In this document: piece after piece, positions 26,216-35,155 of the stretch
Numbering within the stretch: position 1 is the stretch's first letter
Layout of the letters: every line of letters begins with the position of its first letter
Assembly (NCBI GenBank): GCA_029667085.1
Contig: JARUHJ010000003.1
Span: 310,001-374,000, forward strand
Source of the DNA: Deltaproteobacteria bacterium IMCC39524
Lineage (GTDB): Bacteria > Desulfobacterota > Desulfuromonadia > Desulfuromonadales > BM103
DNA: 64,000 nucleotides
Direction of reading: 5' to 3'
The notes under the pieces: generated by a model
Seen by the model: the letters and a program-made list of their open reading frames with translations, nothing else
What the model was told of the DNA's origin: nothing
Database searches by the model: none
Program-made: the position numbers and the translations under genes

Positions 26216-26689
26216 TTAGTTAAGTAGGCGTTGCCAGTCATCTTCGAGCAGGCAGTCGAATTCTCTGCGCCATTCGTTCTGTGAGTTGGCGAACATGGCC
26301 AGTACCGTAATGGTTTTAATCTCTTTCAGGGTGACCTCGTCTTCTGCCATCAGCAGAGCCTTGTCGATGACTTCTTCCTGAACGTCGTCATCCAGAATCC
26401 CCATGGTCCTCAAGCGGGTTAAGAAGCCGCGGGCATCTGAAGACAGCGCCCGGTTCTCTTCTGTGGTAAAGACCCGGTGACTGAGCGATGGGATGTTCAA
26501 CGAGGTTTCGCTGCCGGTTGGTGCGCAAAGTGCCTGACTTTCCATCCAGCAGAAAGCAGCATCGATCTCTTCGGCCTCAAAACCAACAGAAAGCAACTCT
26601 TCGACAAGATCGTTCTCTGTCGCCATGTCACGATCATCGAGAAAGTATTGGGCGATGAAGCTTACAATTGCCAGGACCCGTTCTCTCAA
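26216..26689 (-). CDS. smg: DUF494 (Smg-like) protein
   Basis: 157 residues, the family length. Typical parts are an N-terminal FIAQYFLDD helix, EIDAAFCWM, FTTEENRALSSDARGFL and the ending DDDVQEEVIDKAL. DUF494/Smg proteins usually lie next to dprA and topA, as here. The function is unknown. It follows dprA by 27 bases. Confidence 0.9.
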   Translation of the reverse strand: MRERVLAIVSFIAQYFLDDRDMATENDLVEELLSVGFEAEEIDAAFCWMESQALCAPTGSETSLNIPSLSHRVFTTEENRALSSDARGFLTRLRTMGILDDDVQEEVIDKALLMAEDEVTLKEIKTITVLAMFANSQNEWRREFDCLLEDDWQRLLN

Positions 26690-26716
26690 GCAGACTCCGT
26701 TGTACTTTTCAAAGTT

Positions 26717-27811
26717 TCAGCGTGCCTGGCGACCTCGTATATAACGACCGCCCGGCAGCTTTTCAGCATAATCCTGTAGCTCTAGCTGCAGTAAAATAGC
26801 CGAAAGCTCCATAGGTGTCAACCCACTTTCCCCAGCAAGTTCATCGCTGTGACGCGGGTTTAGGTCGAGTTTGGAGAGCACCTTGCTGGCCGGTTCCGAA
26901 AGGTTGTAACCTGTTTTTTGACGGTTGAAAGCACTTTTTCTGCTCGCTCCGGTCATGCCAAGAATCTCAAGGACTTCCGAGGCTTCCGTAACCGGATGCG
27001 CGCCTTGTTTGATAAGAAGATTTGGTCCATAGCTGGTTTTGCGGTCTATGCCACCGGGGACGGCCATGACGTCTCGCCCCTGCTCGAGGGCGAATTCGGC
27101 CGTAATCAGTGAGCCGCTGTTGCAGGCAGCTTCCACGACCAGGGTTGCTTTGCTTAAGCCGCTTATGATGCGATTGCGGCCGGGGAAATGCCCGGGCAAA
27201 GGTTCTGTTCCGGGAGCGTATTCGGAGAGCAGTGCGCCTTGCTCTATGATCTTTTGATACAAACTTTTGTTTTCCGGGGGATAAACATGATCGAGACCGC
27301 AACCGAGAACGGCCACAGTCTTGCCCACACCATTTATAACACCGCGGTGGGCAGCAGTATCGATGCCGCGGGCAAGGCCACTGCTGATAACAACACCGGC
27401 GTCTGCCACCTGCTCAGAAAGTTTTTCGGTGAAACTTCTCCCGACCTCTGTCGGATACCGTGCCCCGACGATGGCAAGATATGGTTCTTCAGGCAGGACA
27501 CCGCAGCCGTACAGCAGCGCAGGTGGGTCAGAAATCTGGCGGAGGCGCTGAGGATAGCCTGTGTCCCAGAGAGTGATGACCCAGCCGTTCATTTTATTCA
27601 GGCTCTGGCAGGACTGTTGTACTGTATCCGCATTCGAGTCAGGGACCAGGTCTGCCAGCCCCTGCCGCAGGCCAGGTAAATTGGGCCATCCTCTCCTGGC
27701 GGCTTGAAGTGCGTTTTGAGGTGTTTCGAAATGTTTGATCAGGGAGATCAGGCCGACTCGGCCAAGATTGGGGGTGAGTTGCAAGCGCAACCATGGCAGC
27801 AGGTGATCCAT
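26717..27811 (-). CDS. dprA: DNA-processing protein DprA
   Basis: 364 residues. The Rossmann-like core has VGARYPTEVG, SSGLARGIDTAAHRGV, TVAVLGCGLDHVYPPEN, SEYAPGTEPLPGHFPGRNRIISGLS and the C-terminal winged-helix-like domain (residues 300-364). DprA loads RecA onto incoming single-stranded DNA in natural transformation. Its conserved neighbours are smg and topA. No other competence gene is in the window. Confidence 0.96.
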   Translation of the reverse strand: MDHLLPWLRLQLTPNLGRVGLISLIKHFETPQNALQAARRGWPNLPGLRQGLADLVPDSNADTVQQSCQSLNKMNGWVITLWDTGYPQRLRQISDPPALLYGCGVLPEEPYLAIVGARYPTEVGRSFTEKLSEQVADAGVVISSGLARGIDTAAHRGVINGVGKTVAVLGCGLDHVYPPENKSLYQKIIEQGALLSEYAPGTEPLPGHFPGRNRIISGLSKATLVVEAACNSGSLITAEFALEQGRDVMAVPGGIDRKTSYGPNLLIKQGAHPVTEASEVLEILGMTGASRKSAFNRQKTGYNLSEPASKVLSKLDLNPRHSDELAGESGLTPMELSAILLQLELQDYAEKLPGGRYIRGRQAR

Positions 27812-28011
27812 AAAATCCCTCCATGCAGACTATGACAAGTGTTCCATTGAATAAAATGACAAATAAGTTCAAACAGAGATCTAAAGATAAAGCATCCCGT
27901 TGACAATGCAACAAACGAAAATGAAAATATTCGGCCACTCTGACTAAAATATAACGAGACTTGCTCTTTTTCGGCTTCCCAGGGCTTCTGTGGTGAAGTC
28001 TTTAACAGAAA

Positions 28012-28045
28012 AAAAGGATGGGCCAATAAAATGGCCCATCCTTTT
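28012..28045 (-). terminator. Intrinsic terminator after the LysM gene
   Basis: Perfect 14-base-pair stem (AAAAGGATGGGCCA and TGGCCCATCCTTTT) with a 6-base loop, followed on the minus strand by T-rich DNA. It lies 37 bases after the LysM gene stop. Confidence 0.92.
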
Positions 28046-28081
28046 CAACGATTAGGTCTTCCAGAGAGACGTTCCCCAGAG

Positions 28082-29113
28082 TTATTGGGTCTTGGTCCTG
28101 ACCTTGTCACCACGATAGAGAGGCAGGTTAGTGGTGCGGGTAATCAACGCCTCGGCAAAGCCCTTGCGAACTTCAAGAACGATGGCATCTCCCAGGTCGA
28201 TGTCAGGAAGTTCCAAAGCCTTTGTCTTGTCTGCCTGCTCAGTCGCTTCACGCTTACGGTAAAGATCCAGCTCATGACCGACCTGAAGGCCCTCCTCTTC
28301 TCCTATGTCGAGGAGAATGACTTCCCACTGGCCCATGGCCAGCTTACCGATATCGTCAGAGACGATGTAGCCTTCAACGACCGTGTCGGAGAAAATACGG
28401 GGGATCCGGTCGGGAACCTGCTTGTAGGGGCGCAGTTTGGAGCCACGTTTGATCTCACGGGTGGCCGTGATAATTTCGGCGACCGCAACCGATGGTGTCA
28501 CCTTTTTAATTTCCAGGGTTCCCAGCTGAATTGTCTGAAAACCGATGGCGTTTTTCTCGAGTTGGTGGCCGAACTTCTTCTCCCCTGCCGGGTGGAAGAC
28601 TCTTGGCCCCATGGTGATTAACTCGAAGACGTCACCGGGTTTGGTGGCTGCCAGGTCCGCCATCTCGAGAAAAACCTTGTCGCCAACTGTAACCATGACG
28701 CGATTGTCGACGGTGTCAACCAGGGTTCCCAATGATTCTTCTTCTTCGGAGCTTATATAGCTGTGAGCTCCGCCATAGGTGGAAATCAGCAAGATTTCAT
28801 CAGGAGTAACAACGGCTGCGCCAACATCGCTGGTTCCCCCTTCGGTCCCATCTCCGATCGGGATGATTTCGATGCGTCCTTTGTAAATCCGCAACTTCTG
28901 GCCCGGATAGATCAGGTGAGGGTTGCCGATATCAGGATTGTTGGACCAGAGGTTCGGCCAGTAATGAGGGTCCTTGATGAAACGCTGGGAAATCCCCCAC
29001 AAGGTGTCTCCCTGCTCGACCGTGTAGATGATCGGTTCCTCCTTGGCAAGGGCTATCCCCGGCAAGATCATAAGCAGTAAGCAGGCTGTCAGAATAATAC
29101 GTCTGAAATTCAT
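28082..29113 (-). CDS. Secreted LysM-domain protein
   Basis: 343 residues from ATG 29113, which follows GGGGG closely. Signal peptide is cut near IALA (residue 22). One LysM domain at residues 28-77 (YTVEQGDTLWGISQRFIKDPHYWPNLW) binds peptidoglycan. The remaining 260 residues form a beta-rich domain (repeated KPGDVFELI, IGEEEGLQVGHELDLYR and AEALITRTTNLPLYRGDKV) common in LysM proteins of Geobacter and relatives. It is periplasmic and has no catalytic motif. It follows cpoB by 28 bases. Confidence 0.88.
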   Translation of the reverse strand: MNFRRIILTACLLLMILPGIALAKEEPIIYTVEQGDTLWGISQRFIKDPHYWPNLWSNNPDIGNPHLIYPGQKLRIYKGRIEIIPIGDGTEGGTSDVGAAVVTPDEILLISTYGGAHSYISSEEEESLGTLVDTVDNRVMVTVGDKVFLEMADLAATKPGDVFELITMGPRVFHPAGEKKFGHQLEKNAIGFQTIQLGTLEIKKVTPSVAVAEIITATREIKRGSKLRPYKQVPDRIPRIFSDTVVEGYIVSDDIGKLAMGQWEVILLDIGEEEGLQVGHELDLYRKREATEQADKTKALELPDIDLGDAIVLEVRKGFAEALITRTTNLPLYRGDKVRTKTQ

Positions 29114-29141
29114 GTTTCCCCCTAGTCGTGGCAAACGTTTT

Positions 29142-29825
29142 TTAAGGTATCGTCAGTTTCTGGGCTTTTTGGGTGGCTGTGCTATTCGGATAACGCTGGC
29201 CAAGAGTATCAATGGCCTGGCGGGCCTCATCTGTGGCCCCCAGTTGTAATTGTGCAATCGCTATTTTCAAGAGTGCATCCGGATTTTTCGGCGCACTTTG
29301 ATATTCGCTGAGGACGCGCTCAAATTCCTGAATTGCCAGGGGGTACTGCTGCTGGTTGAAGTAACAGTCACCGAGCCAGAACTGGGCATTGCTAGCATAG
29401 CTATTGTTGGGGTAACGTTGCAGGAAGGTTTCGAAACCATGAATTGCTGTCTGGTAGTGACCGGAAGCGTAGTCACCGAAGGCCTGCAGGTAAACCTCTG
29501 TCGGTGACCCTTCACCCTGAAGTTGGGGTGAGGTCACCCCTACGGGTTGGGGCCCTCTGCTGGGCTGGTAGGCTCCCGACACCGTTTGCGGCGCGTGGTC
29601 CAGGCGCTCGCGCTCGTTGCTCTGACGCTGTAGCTGGTTTTCCAGCTCAGCGACCTTGCGCGACAGTTCGTTTATCGCCTGCTCCTGACTGTTTAGCGAG
29701 GAGTGCACCCTGCGCATCTCGAGGGTCAGGTTGCTGGAGGCTGGCACTGTGGCCGGCGGCGCACACGCAGATAGCAGGATGCTGACTGCCGTCACAGCAA
29801 ATATTCTGTAAATAAGGGTTATCAT
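29142..29825 (-). CDS. cpoB: Cell-division coordinator CpoB / YbgF-like lipoprotein
   Basis: 227 residues. A lipobox (ILLSAC) gives a lipidated Cys near residue 21; most CpoB proteins are secreted rather than lipidated. A coiled-coil (residues 35-75) leads to a linker and two or three TPRs (residues about 105-227, YLQAFGDYASGHYQTAIHGF and FWLGDCYFNQQQYPLAIQ). CpoB couples cell-wall synthesis to outer-membrane constriction with Tol-Pal. No tol or pal gene is adjacent here, so the assignment rests on domain order. Confidence 0.78.
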   Translation of the reverse strand: MITLIYRIFAVTAVSILLSACAPPATVPASSNLTLEMRRVHSSLNSQEQAINELSRKVAELENQLQRQSNERERLDHAPQTVSGAYQPSRGPQPVGVTSPQLQGEGSPTEVYLQAFGDYASGHYQTAIHGFETFLQRYPNNSYASNAQFWLGDCYFNQQQYPLAIQEFERVLSEYQSAPKNPDALLKIAIAQLQLGATDEARQAIDTLGQRYPNSTATQKAQKLTIP

Positions 29826-29986
29826 GTCATTTATTTCGTTGCCGTTAGAATTGAAATTCCCTAAAAATTATAGGCTTTTTCAGCCCTTGTCAAGCATCAT
29901 GGCGACTGGCCTTGCATCTATGCTTTGCATGAAATATGCCCCGATATGTTAGAGTGGTCATTGATTGACATCTTCTGGAGGTCCCT

Positions 29987-31195
29987 TTGATAGTTCCTGA
30001 ACTCCTGGCTCCGGCAGGAAACCTTGAAAAACTGAAGACTGCTCTGCGTTTCGGCGCCGATGCGGTTTACTGTGGAATCGAACAATTCAGCTTGCGCGCG
30101 CTGGCCGGGAACCTGACTCTGCAAGAGCTCTCCCAAGGGTGTGAAATTGCGCATTCTCGGGGGAAAAAGCTCTACCTGACGCTGAATGTTTTCCTCCGCC
30201 CCGGTGAAGAGATTGCCGCCCGTGAGCTTTTGGAAACTTTGCGGCCAATCCCGGTTGATGCTTATATTCTATCCGACCCCGGGATGCTCCATCTTGTGCA
30301 CCAGGTTGACCCGGAAAGAGAGGTGCATCTTTCTACGCAGGCCAACACCACCAACGCTCTGGCGGCTCATTTTTGGCAGTCACAGGGCGTTAAACGACTG
30401 AACCTGGCCAGAGAGCTGAGTTTAAAGGAAATCTCTGCCGTCGGAGCTTCGGCAGAGATTGAACTCGAAGTCTTCGTGCACGGGGCCATGTGCATGGCTT
30501 ACTCCGGACGCTGCCTTTTGTCAGCAGGGATGTCGGGGAGAAGCGCCAATAGTGGCAGCTGCAGTCATCCCTGTCGCTGGCAGTACTCTTTGCAGGAGGA
30601 GATGCGTCCGGGGGAATATTACCCTGTTGAGGAAGATGAACGCGGTAGCTATATCTTCAACAGTAAAGACCTTTGCCTGATCGATCATCTGCCGGAATTG
30701 ATTGAGGCGGGTGTCGACAGTCTTAAGATCGAAGGTCGCATGAAGAGTCTTTATTATGTGGCTGCCGTCACCCGGGTCTATCGGGCCGCATTGGATGCCT
30801 GGCGTGATGAACCGAAAAATCACCAGAGCGATCCCCAATGGCAAAGAGAACTTGAGGCGGTCAGTCACCGTCCTTACGGGACCGGCTTTCTCTTTGATCA
30901 GGATGATGCCTTCGTCAACACTGCAGACAGCCATTACCTGCGAGATTGTGACTTCGTTGGCCTGGTCAAGGAACGGACGGAGTCCGGAGACTGGTTGGTG
31001 GAAGGACGCAACCGCTTTCAAGCGGGAGACCGGATTGAGCTGATCGGTCCGGAGATGCGCCAGTCCGAACTGACCTTTGCGGAAGCGACCGATAAAGCCG
31101 GTGAAGTTATTACGACGGTGCAGCCGAATGCCCTTGTGAATATGGCGCTCCCCGAAGGCACCCAGCCTGGCGATTTCCTGCGCCGCTGGCGTTAA
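29987..31195 (+). CDS. U32-family peptidase-like protein
   Basis: 402 residues from a TTG start with an excellent GGAGG site five bases upstream. The beginning VPELLAPAGNLEKLKTALRFGADAVY is the family signature, followed by NVFLRPGEE, STQANTTN, the SGRCLLSAGMSGRSANSGSCSHPC Cys region and IEGRMKS. Bacterial U32 proteins mostly act in RNA hydroxylation or ubiquinone hydroxylation (TrhP, RlhA, UbiU) rather than proteolysis; the length fits the TrhP/YegQ type. The exact substrate is not assigned. Confidence 0.88.
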   Translation: MIVPELLAPAGNLEKLKTALRFGADAVYCGIEQFSLRALAGNLTLQELSQGCEIAHSRGKKLYLTLNVFLRPGEEIAARELLETLRPIPVDAYILSDPGMLHLVHQVDPEREVHLSTQANTTNALAAHFWQSQGVKRLNLARELSLKEISAVGASAEIELEVFVHGAMCMAYSGRCLLSAGMSGRSANSGSCSHPCRWQYSLQEEMRPGEYYPVEEDERGSYIFNSKDLCLIDHLPELIEAGVDSLKIEGRMKSLYYVAAVTRVYRAALDAWRDEPKNHQSDPQWQRELEAVSHRPYGTGFLFDQDDAFVNTADSHYLRDCDFVGLVKERTESGDWLVEGRNRFQAGDRIELIGPEMRQSELTFAEATDKAGEVITTVQPNALVNMALPEGTQPGDFLRRWR

Positions 31196-31201
31196 CTTCA
31201 T

Positions 31202-31843
31202 TCATGTCTGCCATATCTGCCGGGTGCGGACATCGCAACAGGTGAGTTGCCGACCATAAACACAGCCGGTATCAAGGCCCAGTCGCGTCTCCGCTATAAA
31301 GGGCACCTTCAGTGGGGTGTGACCATAGACCACAGTTTTTCCCCAGTCGTAGTCAGAATTGATGAACTCGCGACGTATCCAGAGCAGGTCGCTGCGGTCC
31401 TGTTTTGCCAGGGCTAAACCGGGGCGCAGTCCAGCATGGACGAAAATGTAATCATTCGTTTCATAAACATCTCTGAGTGTGTTAATGAAGTTGCGGTGTG
31501 ACTCCGGGATTGGCCACATCTCTGCCTGCTGGTAGCTGTCTAAAGTCTTCGTTCCACCGTTGATGAGAAAAGCCGTTGGATCACGCCCCTCAAGGTAATC
31601 GCTAAACATCTGTTCATGGTTGCCGCGTAGAAATACCGTTGAAGGGAAGGTTTTGCCAAACTCGAGCAGATAATCGATCACGCCAAAACTGGCAGGCCCT
31701 CGATCAACGTAATCCCCCAGGAAGACAACCTGGTCTGCAAGGTTTGGTATGACCTGCTCCATCAACGTTTTGAGTTGATGCAGGCACCCATGGATGTCGC
31801 CAACGGCAAGCAGGCGTTTGGGTAAGTATGTTGGATTTGACAT
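31202..31843 (-). CDS. PPP-family serine/threonine phosphatase
   Basis: 213 residues from ATG 31843 (an upstream in-frame ATG at 31873 is less likely). The three calcineurin-like metal motifs are present: GDIHG, GDYVDRG and GNHE. Also seen are VHAGLRPG and YGHTPLKVP. It resembles the small bacterial PrpA/ApaH-like phosphatases acting on phosphoproteins or dinucleoside polyphosphates; the substrate is not known. It is convergent with the U32 gene and divergent from the lipid kinase. Confidence 0.88.
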   Translation of the reverse strand: MSNPTYLPKRLLAVGDIHGCLHQLKTLMEQVIPNLADQVVFLGDYVDRGPASFGVIDYLLEFGKTFPSTVFLRGNHEQMFSDYLEGRDPTAFLINGGTKTLDSYQQAEMWPIPESHRNFINTLRDVYETNDYIFVHAGLRPGLALAKQDRSDLLWIRREFINSDYDWGKTVVYGHTPLKVPFIAETRLGLDTGCVYGRQLTCCDVRTRQIWQT

Positions 31844-31913
31844 CACCTTTCCATTGTACCTGCTCTCGTGCATATGTGAAGAGCCGGAAAAGCTTGTTTA
31901 CCCCCTGCAACCC

Positions 31914-31943
31914 TTGCATAATGTGACTGTGCTCATGTTTAAT
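31914..31943 (+). promoter_or_regulatory. Possible promoter of the lipid kinase gene
   Basis: TTGCAT (31914-31919) and TTTAAT (31938-31943) with 18 bases between, 25 bases before the ATG at 31968. The leader would be short. Confidence 0.35.
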
Positions 31944-31967
31944 ACACTCCTTTTTGTGAGTTGAACG

Positions 31968-32843
31968 ATGCGTATAAAACTTATTGCCAATCCGGTTAGT
32001 GGAGGCGATGCCCGCCCGCGCATTGAACTTGCGCGCGGGGCTCTGGAAAGGTGTGGCGCCGAAGTGGACCTCTACCTTACAGGCGCTCGTGGCGACGCCC
32101 GAAAGGCCGCTGCGCAAGCTTTGACTGAGGGGTACGATCGAGTCGTTGCCGCCGGTGGCGATGGCACTCTCAACGAGGTGGTCAATGGCATTTCCTCACC
32201 TGGACTGCCGATTGCTTTTCTGCCTTTCGGTACAGTCAATGTGTTTGCTCTTGAAGCCGGGATTCCCAAACAACTGGAAGCCGCATGTGCTTTGGCAGTG
32301 AGGGGCTCGGCACGTTTGATCACTCTCGGTTCACTCAATGAAGAATTCTTTCTGCTCATGGTGAGTGCCGGTTGGGATGCCGAAGCCGTTGCGCAGGTAA
32401 GGACTGGGCTCAAAAAACGTATTGGCCGCATGGCCTATGCCGTCAGTGCCCTGGAGGTTTTCTTGCGAAAAACTCCAGCTCCTGTGCAAATCATTACAGC
32501 GGAGGGTCAACAGCATAGTGGTTTTGGTGTGGTCATCAGCAACTGTCGGCATTACGGTGGCCGTTACCTAGTGACTCCCAAAGCGTCAATGTTTAGTGAT
32601 GAGCTCGAAGTCTGCTTGCTGCGACAGGGCGGTCGTCTGGCCATGGTCAGATTCGCTATCAATATCGCGTTGCAACGACCTCTCCATGAGCCTCTGGTGG
32701 AGTTTTTAACTCTTTCTTCTGTTGAGTTGAAAGGAGACTTTGTCGCCGTTCAGGTTGATGGTGATGTTGCCGAGCCCTTACCCGCGAAAATCAAGGCTGT
32801 ACCGCGAGCGGTCAGCATGGTTTTACCCGCAGCCTGTAAATGA
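31968..32843 (+). CDS. Diacylglycerol kinase-family lipid kinase
   Basis: 291 residues. The DAGK catalytic motif GGDGTLNEVVNG at residues 63-74, an N-terminal NPVSGG loop and LPFGTVNVFA are all in place. Members phosphorylate diacylglycerol or related lipids (YegS, DgkB, BmrU types). A C-terminal beta-sandwich with VQVDGD is also typical. It starts a plus-strand run with the two Nudix genes and DUF4911, spaced 18 bases or overlapping, so one transcript is likely. Confidence 0.9.
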   Translation: MRIKLIANPVSGGDARPRIELARGALERCGAEVDLYLTGARGDARKAAAQALTEGYDRVVAAGGDGTLNEVVNGISSPGLPIAFLPFGTVNVFALEAGIPKQLEAACALAVRGSARLITLGSLNEEFFLLMVSAGWDAEAVAQVRTGLKKRIGRMAYAVSALEVFLRKTPAPVQIITAEGQQHSGFGVVISNCRHYGGRYLVTPKASMFSDELEVCLLRQGGRLAMVRFAINIALQRPLHEPLVEFLTLSSVELKGDFVAVQVDGDVAEPLPAKIKAVPRAVSMVLPAACK

Positions 32844-32861
32844 ATTGTGAAGGATTGATTT

Positions 32862-33398
32862 ATGTCGACTATTCTCTTAAGTGAAAAAGTTTACCGGGGG
32901 CGCATCCTGGATGTTGCGCTGGAGAAACACGCGATGCCGAATGGGCGGCAGTCGAATTTTGAGATCATTCGCCATCCTGGCGGGGCAGCTGTCCTGCCGG
33001 TTCTTCCCGACGGGCAGGTTCTGTTGATCCGGCAGTTCCGCCCGGCGATCGGTGCGATGGTTTATGAAATTCCTGCCGGACGACTGGAACCGAATGAATC
33101 GCCGGAAGAATGTGCCGGTCGTGAGCTGATCGAGGAAGTAGGCTACTGCGCCGCGCAGATCACACCCCTGGGAGGCTTCTGGAGTACGGTCGGCTTTTGT
33201 GATGAATACATTCATCTGTTTCTTGGCAAGGAGTTGACTGTTGCAGAGCAGGCCCTGGAGCCTGACGAGGTGATTGAGCTTTGTCCCATGCATCTTGACG
33301 AGGCTCTGCAGAGAGTCAATAACGGTGAAATTCTTGATAGCAAAACGCAGCTGGCTTTGTTGCGCTACCAGTTGTCTTGTACGGAGAATAACGAGTGA
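32862..33398 (+). CDS. Nudix hydrolase, ADP-ribose pyrophosphatase-like
   Basis: 178 residues. Complete Nudix box, starting GRLEPNESPEECAGRELIEE and continuing VGY, at about residues 75-97. The early VYRGRILDVALEKHAMPNG and the RQFRPAIGAMVYEIPAG segment are typical of ADP-ribose pyrophosphatases. It removes ADP-ribose or related sugar nucleotides. It overlaps the next gene by four bases. Confidence 0.9.
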   Translation: MSTILLSEKVYRGRILDVALEKHAMPNGRQSNFEIIRHPGGAAVLPVLPDGQVLLIRQFRPAIGAMVYEIPAGRLEPNESPEECAGRELIEEVGYCAAQITPLGGFWSTVGFCDEYIHLFLGKELTVAEQALEPDEVIELCPMHLDEALQRVNNGEILDSKTQLALLRYQLSCTENNE

Positions 33399-34252
33399 GC
33401 GGTCTGCCGGAATTTTATGCCTCAACCCTGGATTTGCCCTTTAACCGGGCCTGTCTCTACAGTCAATTTGTTCTGGAGAGTCCCACTGTTGATCCTGGTG
33501 GTATGGGTTATGGCCTGTTGCTGCGCGGCAATATGCTGTTGGTGGAAAAAACTCCGCAGAGCGCCAAGCTTCCTTATGGAGAATGGGGCGAGTATCCGTC
33601 AATCTACCTCGGCCTTTGGCAGGGCAAACCCTGTCGATTGATTGCTCTCGAAGGTGGCGTCCCCATACCTGAAGGTCTTGAACCCTTAGGTTTGCTGGAT
33701 GACAAACCACTCCTGCCGATTGAGTTGCTTTCTCTCGGTGGTATAGGGCGCATGATTTTGCACTGGCGGGCGCGTAGCAGCTTTTGTGGCTACTGTGGCC
33801 AGCCGACTGATTGGATGTCTGGCGAGTGGGGGCGCAAATGTAATAGCTGCGGTGCACACACTTTCCCTGCCATCCATCCCTGTGCCATCGTTCTCGTTCG
33901 CAGGCCGGGGCAAGTCCTCTTGACCCGCAAAGCGGAGTGGGCGCCCAATCGTTACAGCCTGGTGGCTGGTTTTCAGGAGTTTGGTGAGTCTCTGGAAGAA
34001 ACAGCGATTCGCGAGATTGCCGAGGAGACCGGGATTGTAGCCAACAATGTTCGCTATGTTGGCAGCCAGTGCTGGCCTTTCCCGAGCCAGGTGATGGTTG
34101 GGTTCGTTGCCGATTATGTCGGTGGAGAAGTCGAAGTCGATACGACAGAACTTGACGACGCGCGCTGGTTTTCTGTTAATAACCTGCCGGCGCTACCGCC
34201 CAAACGCAGCATCGCCCGTTATATCCTGGATACCGCGATGGAGCAGTCATGA
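33395..34252 (+). CDS. nudC: NAD+ diphosphatase / NADH pyrophosphatase NudC
   Basis: 285 residues from a GTG overlapping the previous stop (GTGA). A zinc ribbon (CGYCGQPTDWMSGEWGRKC, then CNSCG) precedes the Nudix box (GFQEFGESLEETAIREIAEETG) and the diagnostic SQCWPFPSQVM segment. It hydrolyses NAD(H) and removes NAD caps from RNA. It overlaps the next gene by four bases (ATGA). Confidence 0.95.
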   Translation: MSGLPEFYASTLDLPFNRACLYSQFVLESPTVDPGGMGYGLLLRGNMLLVEKTPQSAKLPYGEWGEYPSIYLGLWQGKPCRLIALEGGVPIPEGLEPLGLLDDKPLLPIELLSLGGIGRMILHWRARSSFCGYCGQPTDWMSGEWGRKCNSCGAHTFPAIHPCAIVLVRRPGQVLLTRKAEWAPNRYSLVAGFQEFGESLEETAIREIAEETGIVANNVRYVGSQCWPFPSQVMVGFVADYVGGEVEVDTTELDDARWFSVNNLPALPPKRSIARYILDTAMEQS

Positions 34253-34497
34253 GCCCGGACAAGGTGTTCAGCAAGCGTTATTTTCAGATGCCGCGTGCCG
34301 AGATCGGTCATCTGCGTTTCATTCTGGAAAGTTACGATGGCTTGGCTTTCGCGCGGACGCTTGATAACCAGCGTGCACTCGTGGAGATCGCCTATCCGCC
34401 AAGTCGCAGACATGATGTTGAGCCGTTGCTCGAGGCGCTTGCTGTTGAGATTGGTCTACAGGCAGTGGCTGCTCCAGCTGTTGTGCCGCCACTTTAA
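34249..34497 (+). CDS. DUF4911 family protein
   Basis: 82 residues. The pattern RFILESYDGLAFARTLDN, then VEIAYPPSRRHDVEPLLEALAVEI, matches DUF4911. It overlaps the nudC stop (ATGA). No function is known; the operon position suggests co-translation. Confidence 0.8.
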   Translation: MSPDKVFSKRYFQMPRAEIGHLRFILESYDGLAFARTLDNQRALVEIAYPPSRRHDVEPLLEALAVEIGLQAVAAPAVVPPL

Positions 34498-34612
34498 ACC
34501 ATTTTGAACCTGGTCCAGAAAGCTTTCAACACGGAGGCAAAGAGCACACAGGGAAAAGCATGGTCTTGGGCTTGCGAGAACGATCACTGTTTGCTGCGGA
34601 GAGCTGAGAAAA

Positions 34613-34999
34613 CTAGAGTGTAATAAGCTCAATCTCCGGTGTGTCGAGCAGCGCTTTCTTGACCGCACACTGATCGGTGGCACGGATAATTGCGCTGCGG
34701 TATTTGTCAGGGAAGTCTTTCGGCAGCTGCATGGTGATTTCCACCCGGTCGAGTCTTTTTGTCTCGGCGTCGTGTTCGGCCGTCAGTTGCAGGCGCAGGC
34801 CCTCCGTTGATAGGTCCCGCTGCTGACAGAAACGCAGAGCGAAAAATCCGGCACAGGTGCCGAGGGAGGCGAGAAAAAAATCGAAAGGCGAGGGTGCCGA
34901 ATTCTGGCCACCATTTTTTTCAGGTTGGTCCGTAGCGATCTCGAAACCATTGAATTGTGCATTAACCTGAACGCCGCCGGGAAAAGTGATTTCCATCAT
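34613..34999 (-). CDS. OsmC family protein
   Basis: 128 residues, short OsmC/YhfA type. Two redox-active Cys are expected; here Cys48 (GTCAGFF) and Cys110 (DQCAVKK) fit. The SPFDFFLASLGTCAG stretch is diagnostic. The family reduces organic hydroperoxides or thiol adducts. The gene is convergent with the DUF4911 operon. Two in-frame ATGs are adjacent at the start. Confidence 0.88.
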   Translation of the reverse strand: MMEITFPGGVQVNAQFNGFEIATDQPEKNGGQNSAPSPFDFFLASLGTCAGFFALRFCQQRDLSTEGLRLQLTAEHDAETKRLDRVEITMQLPKDFPDKYRSAIIRATDQCAVKKALLDTPEIELITL

Positions 35000-35155
35000 T
35001 GCTGTAAACCTCCGTGCCTATTACGATGGAGCCCTTCGTTGCTGTTTTGTGAAAAGTAATGCTAGTATGTCGCCATTCTAAATGCTGCCTCTGGTCCTTG
35101 TGCACAGATGCAAAGGCGCTGACTCGCTGATCTATCCAGGTAGACAGGTTGACTC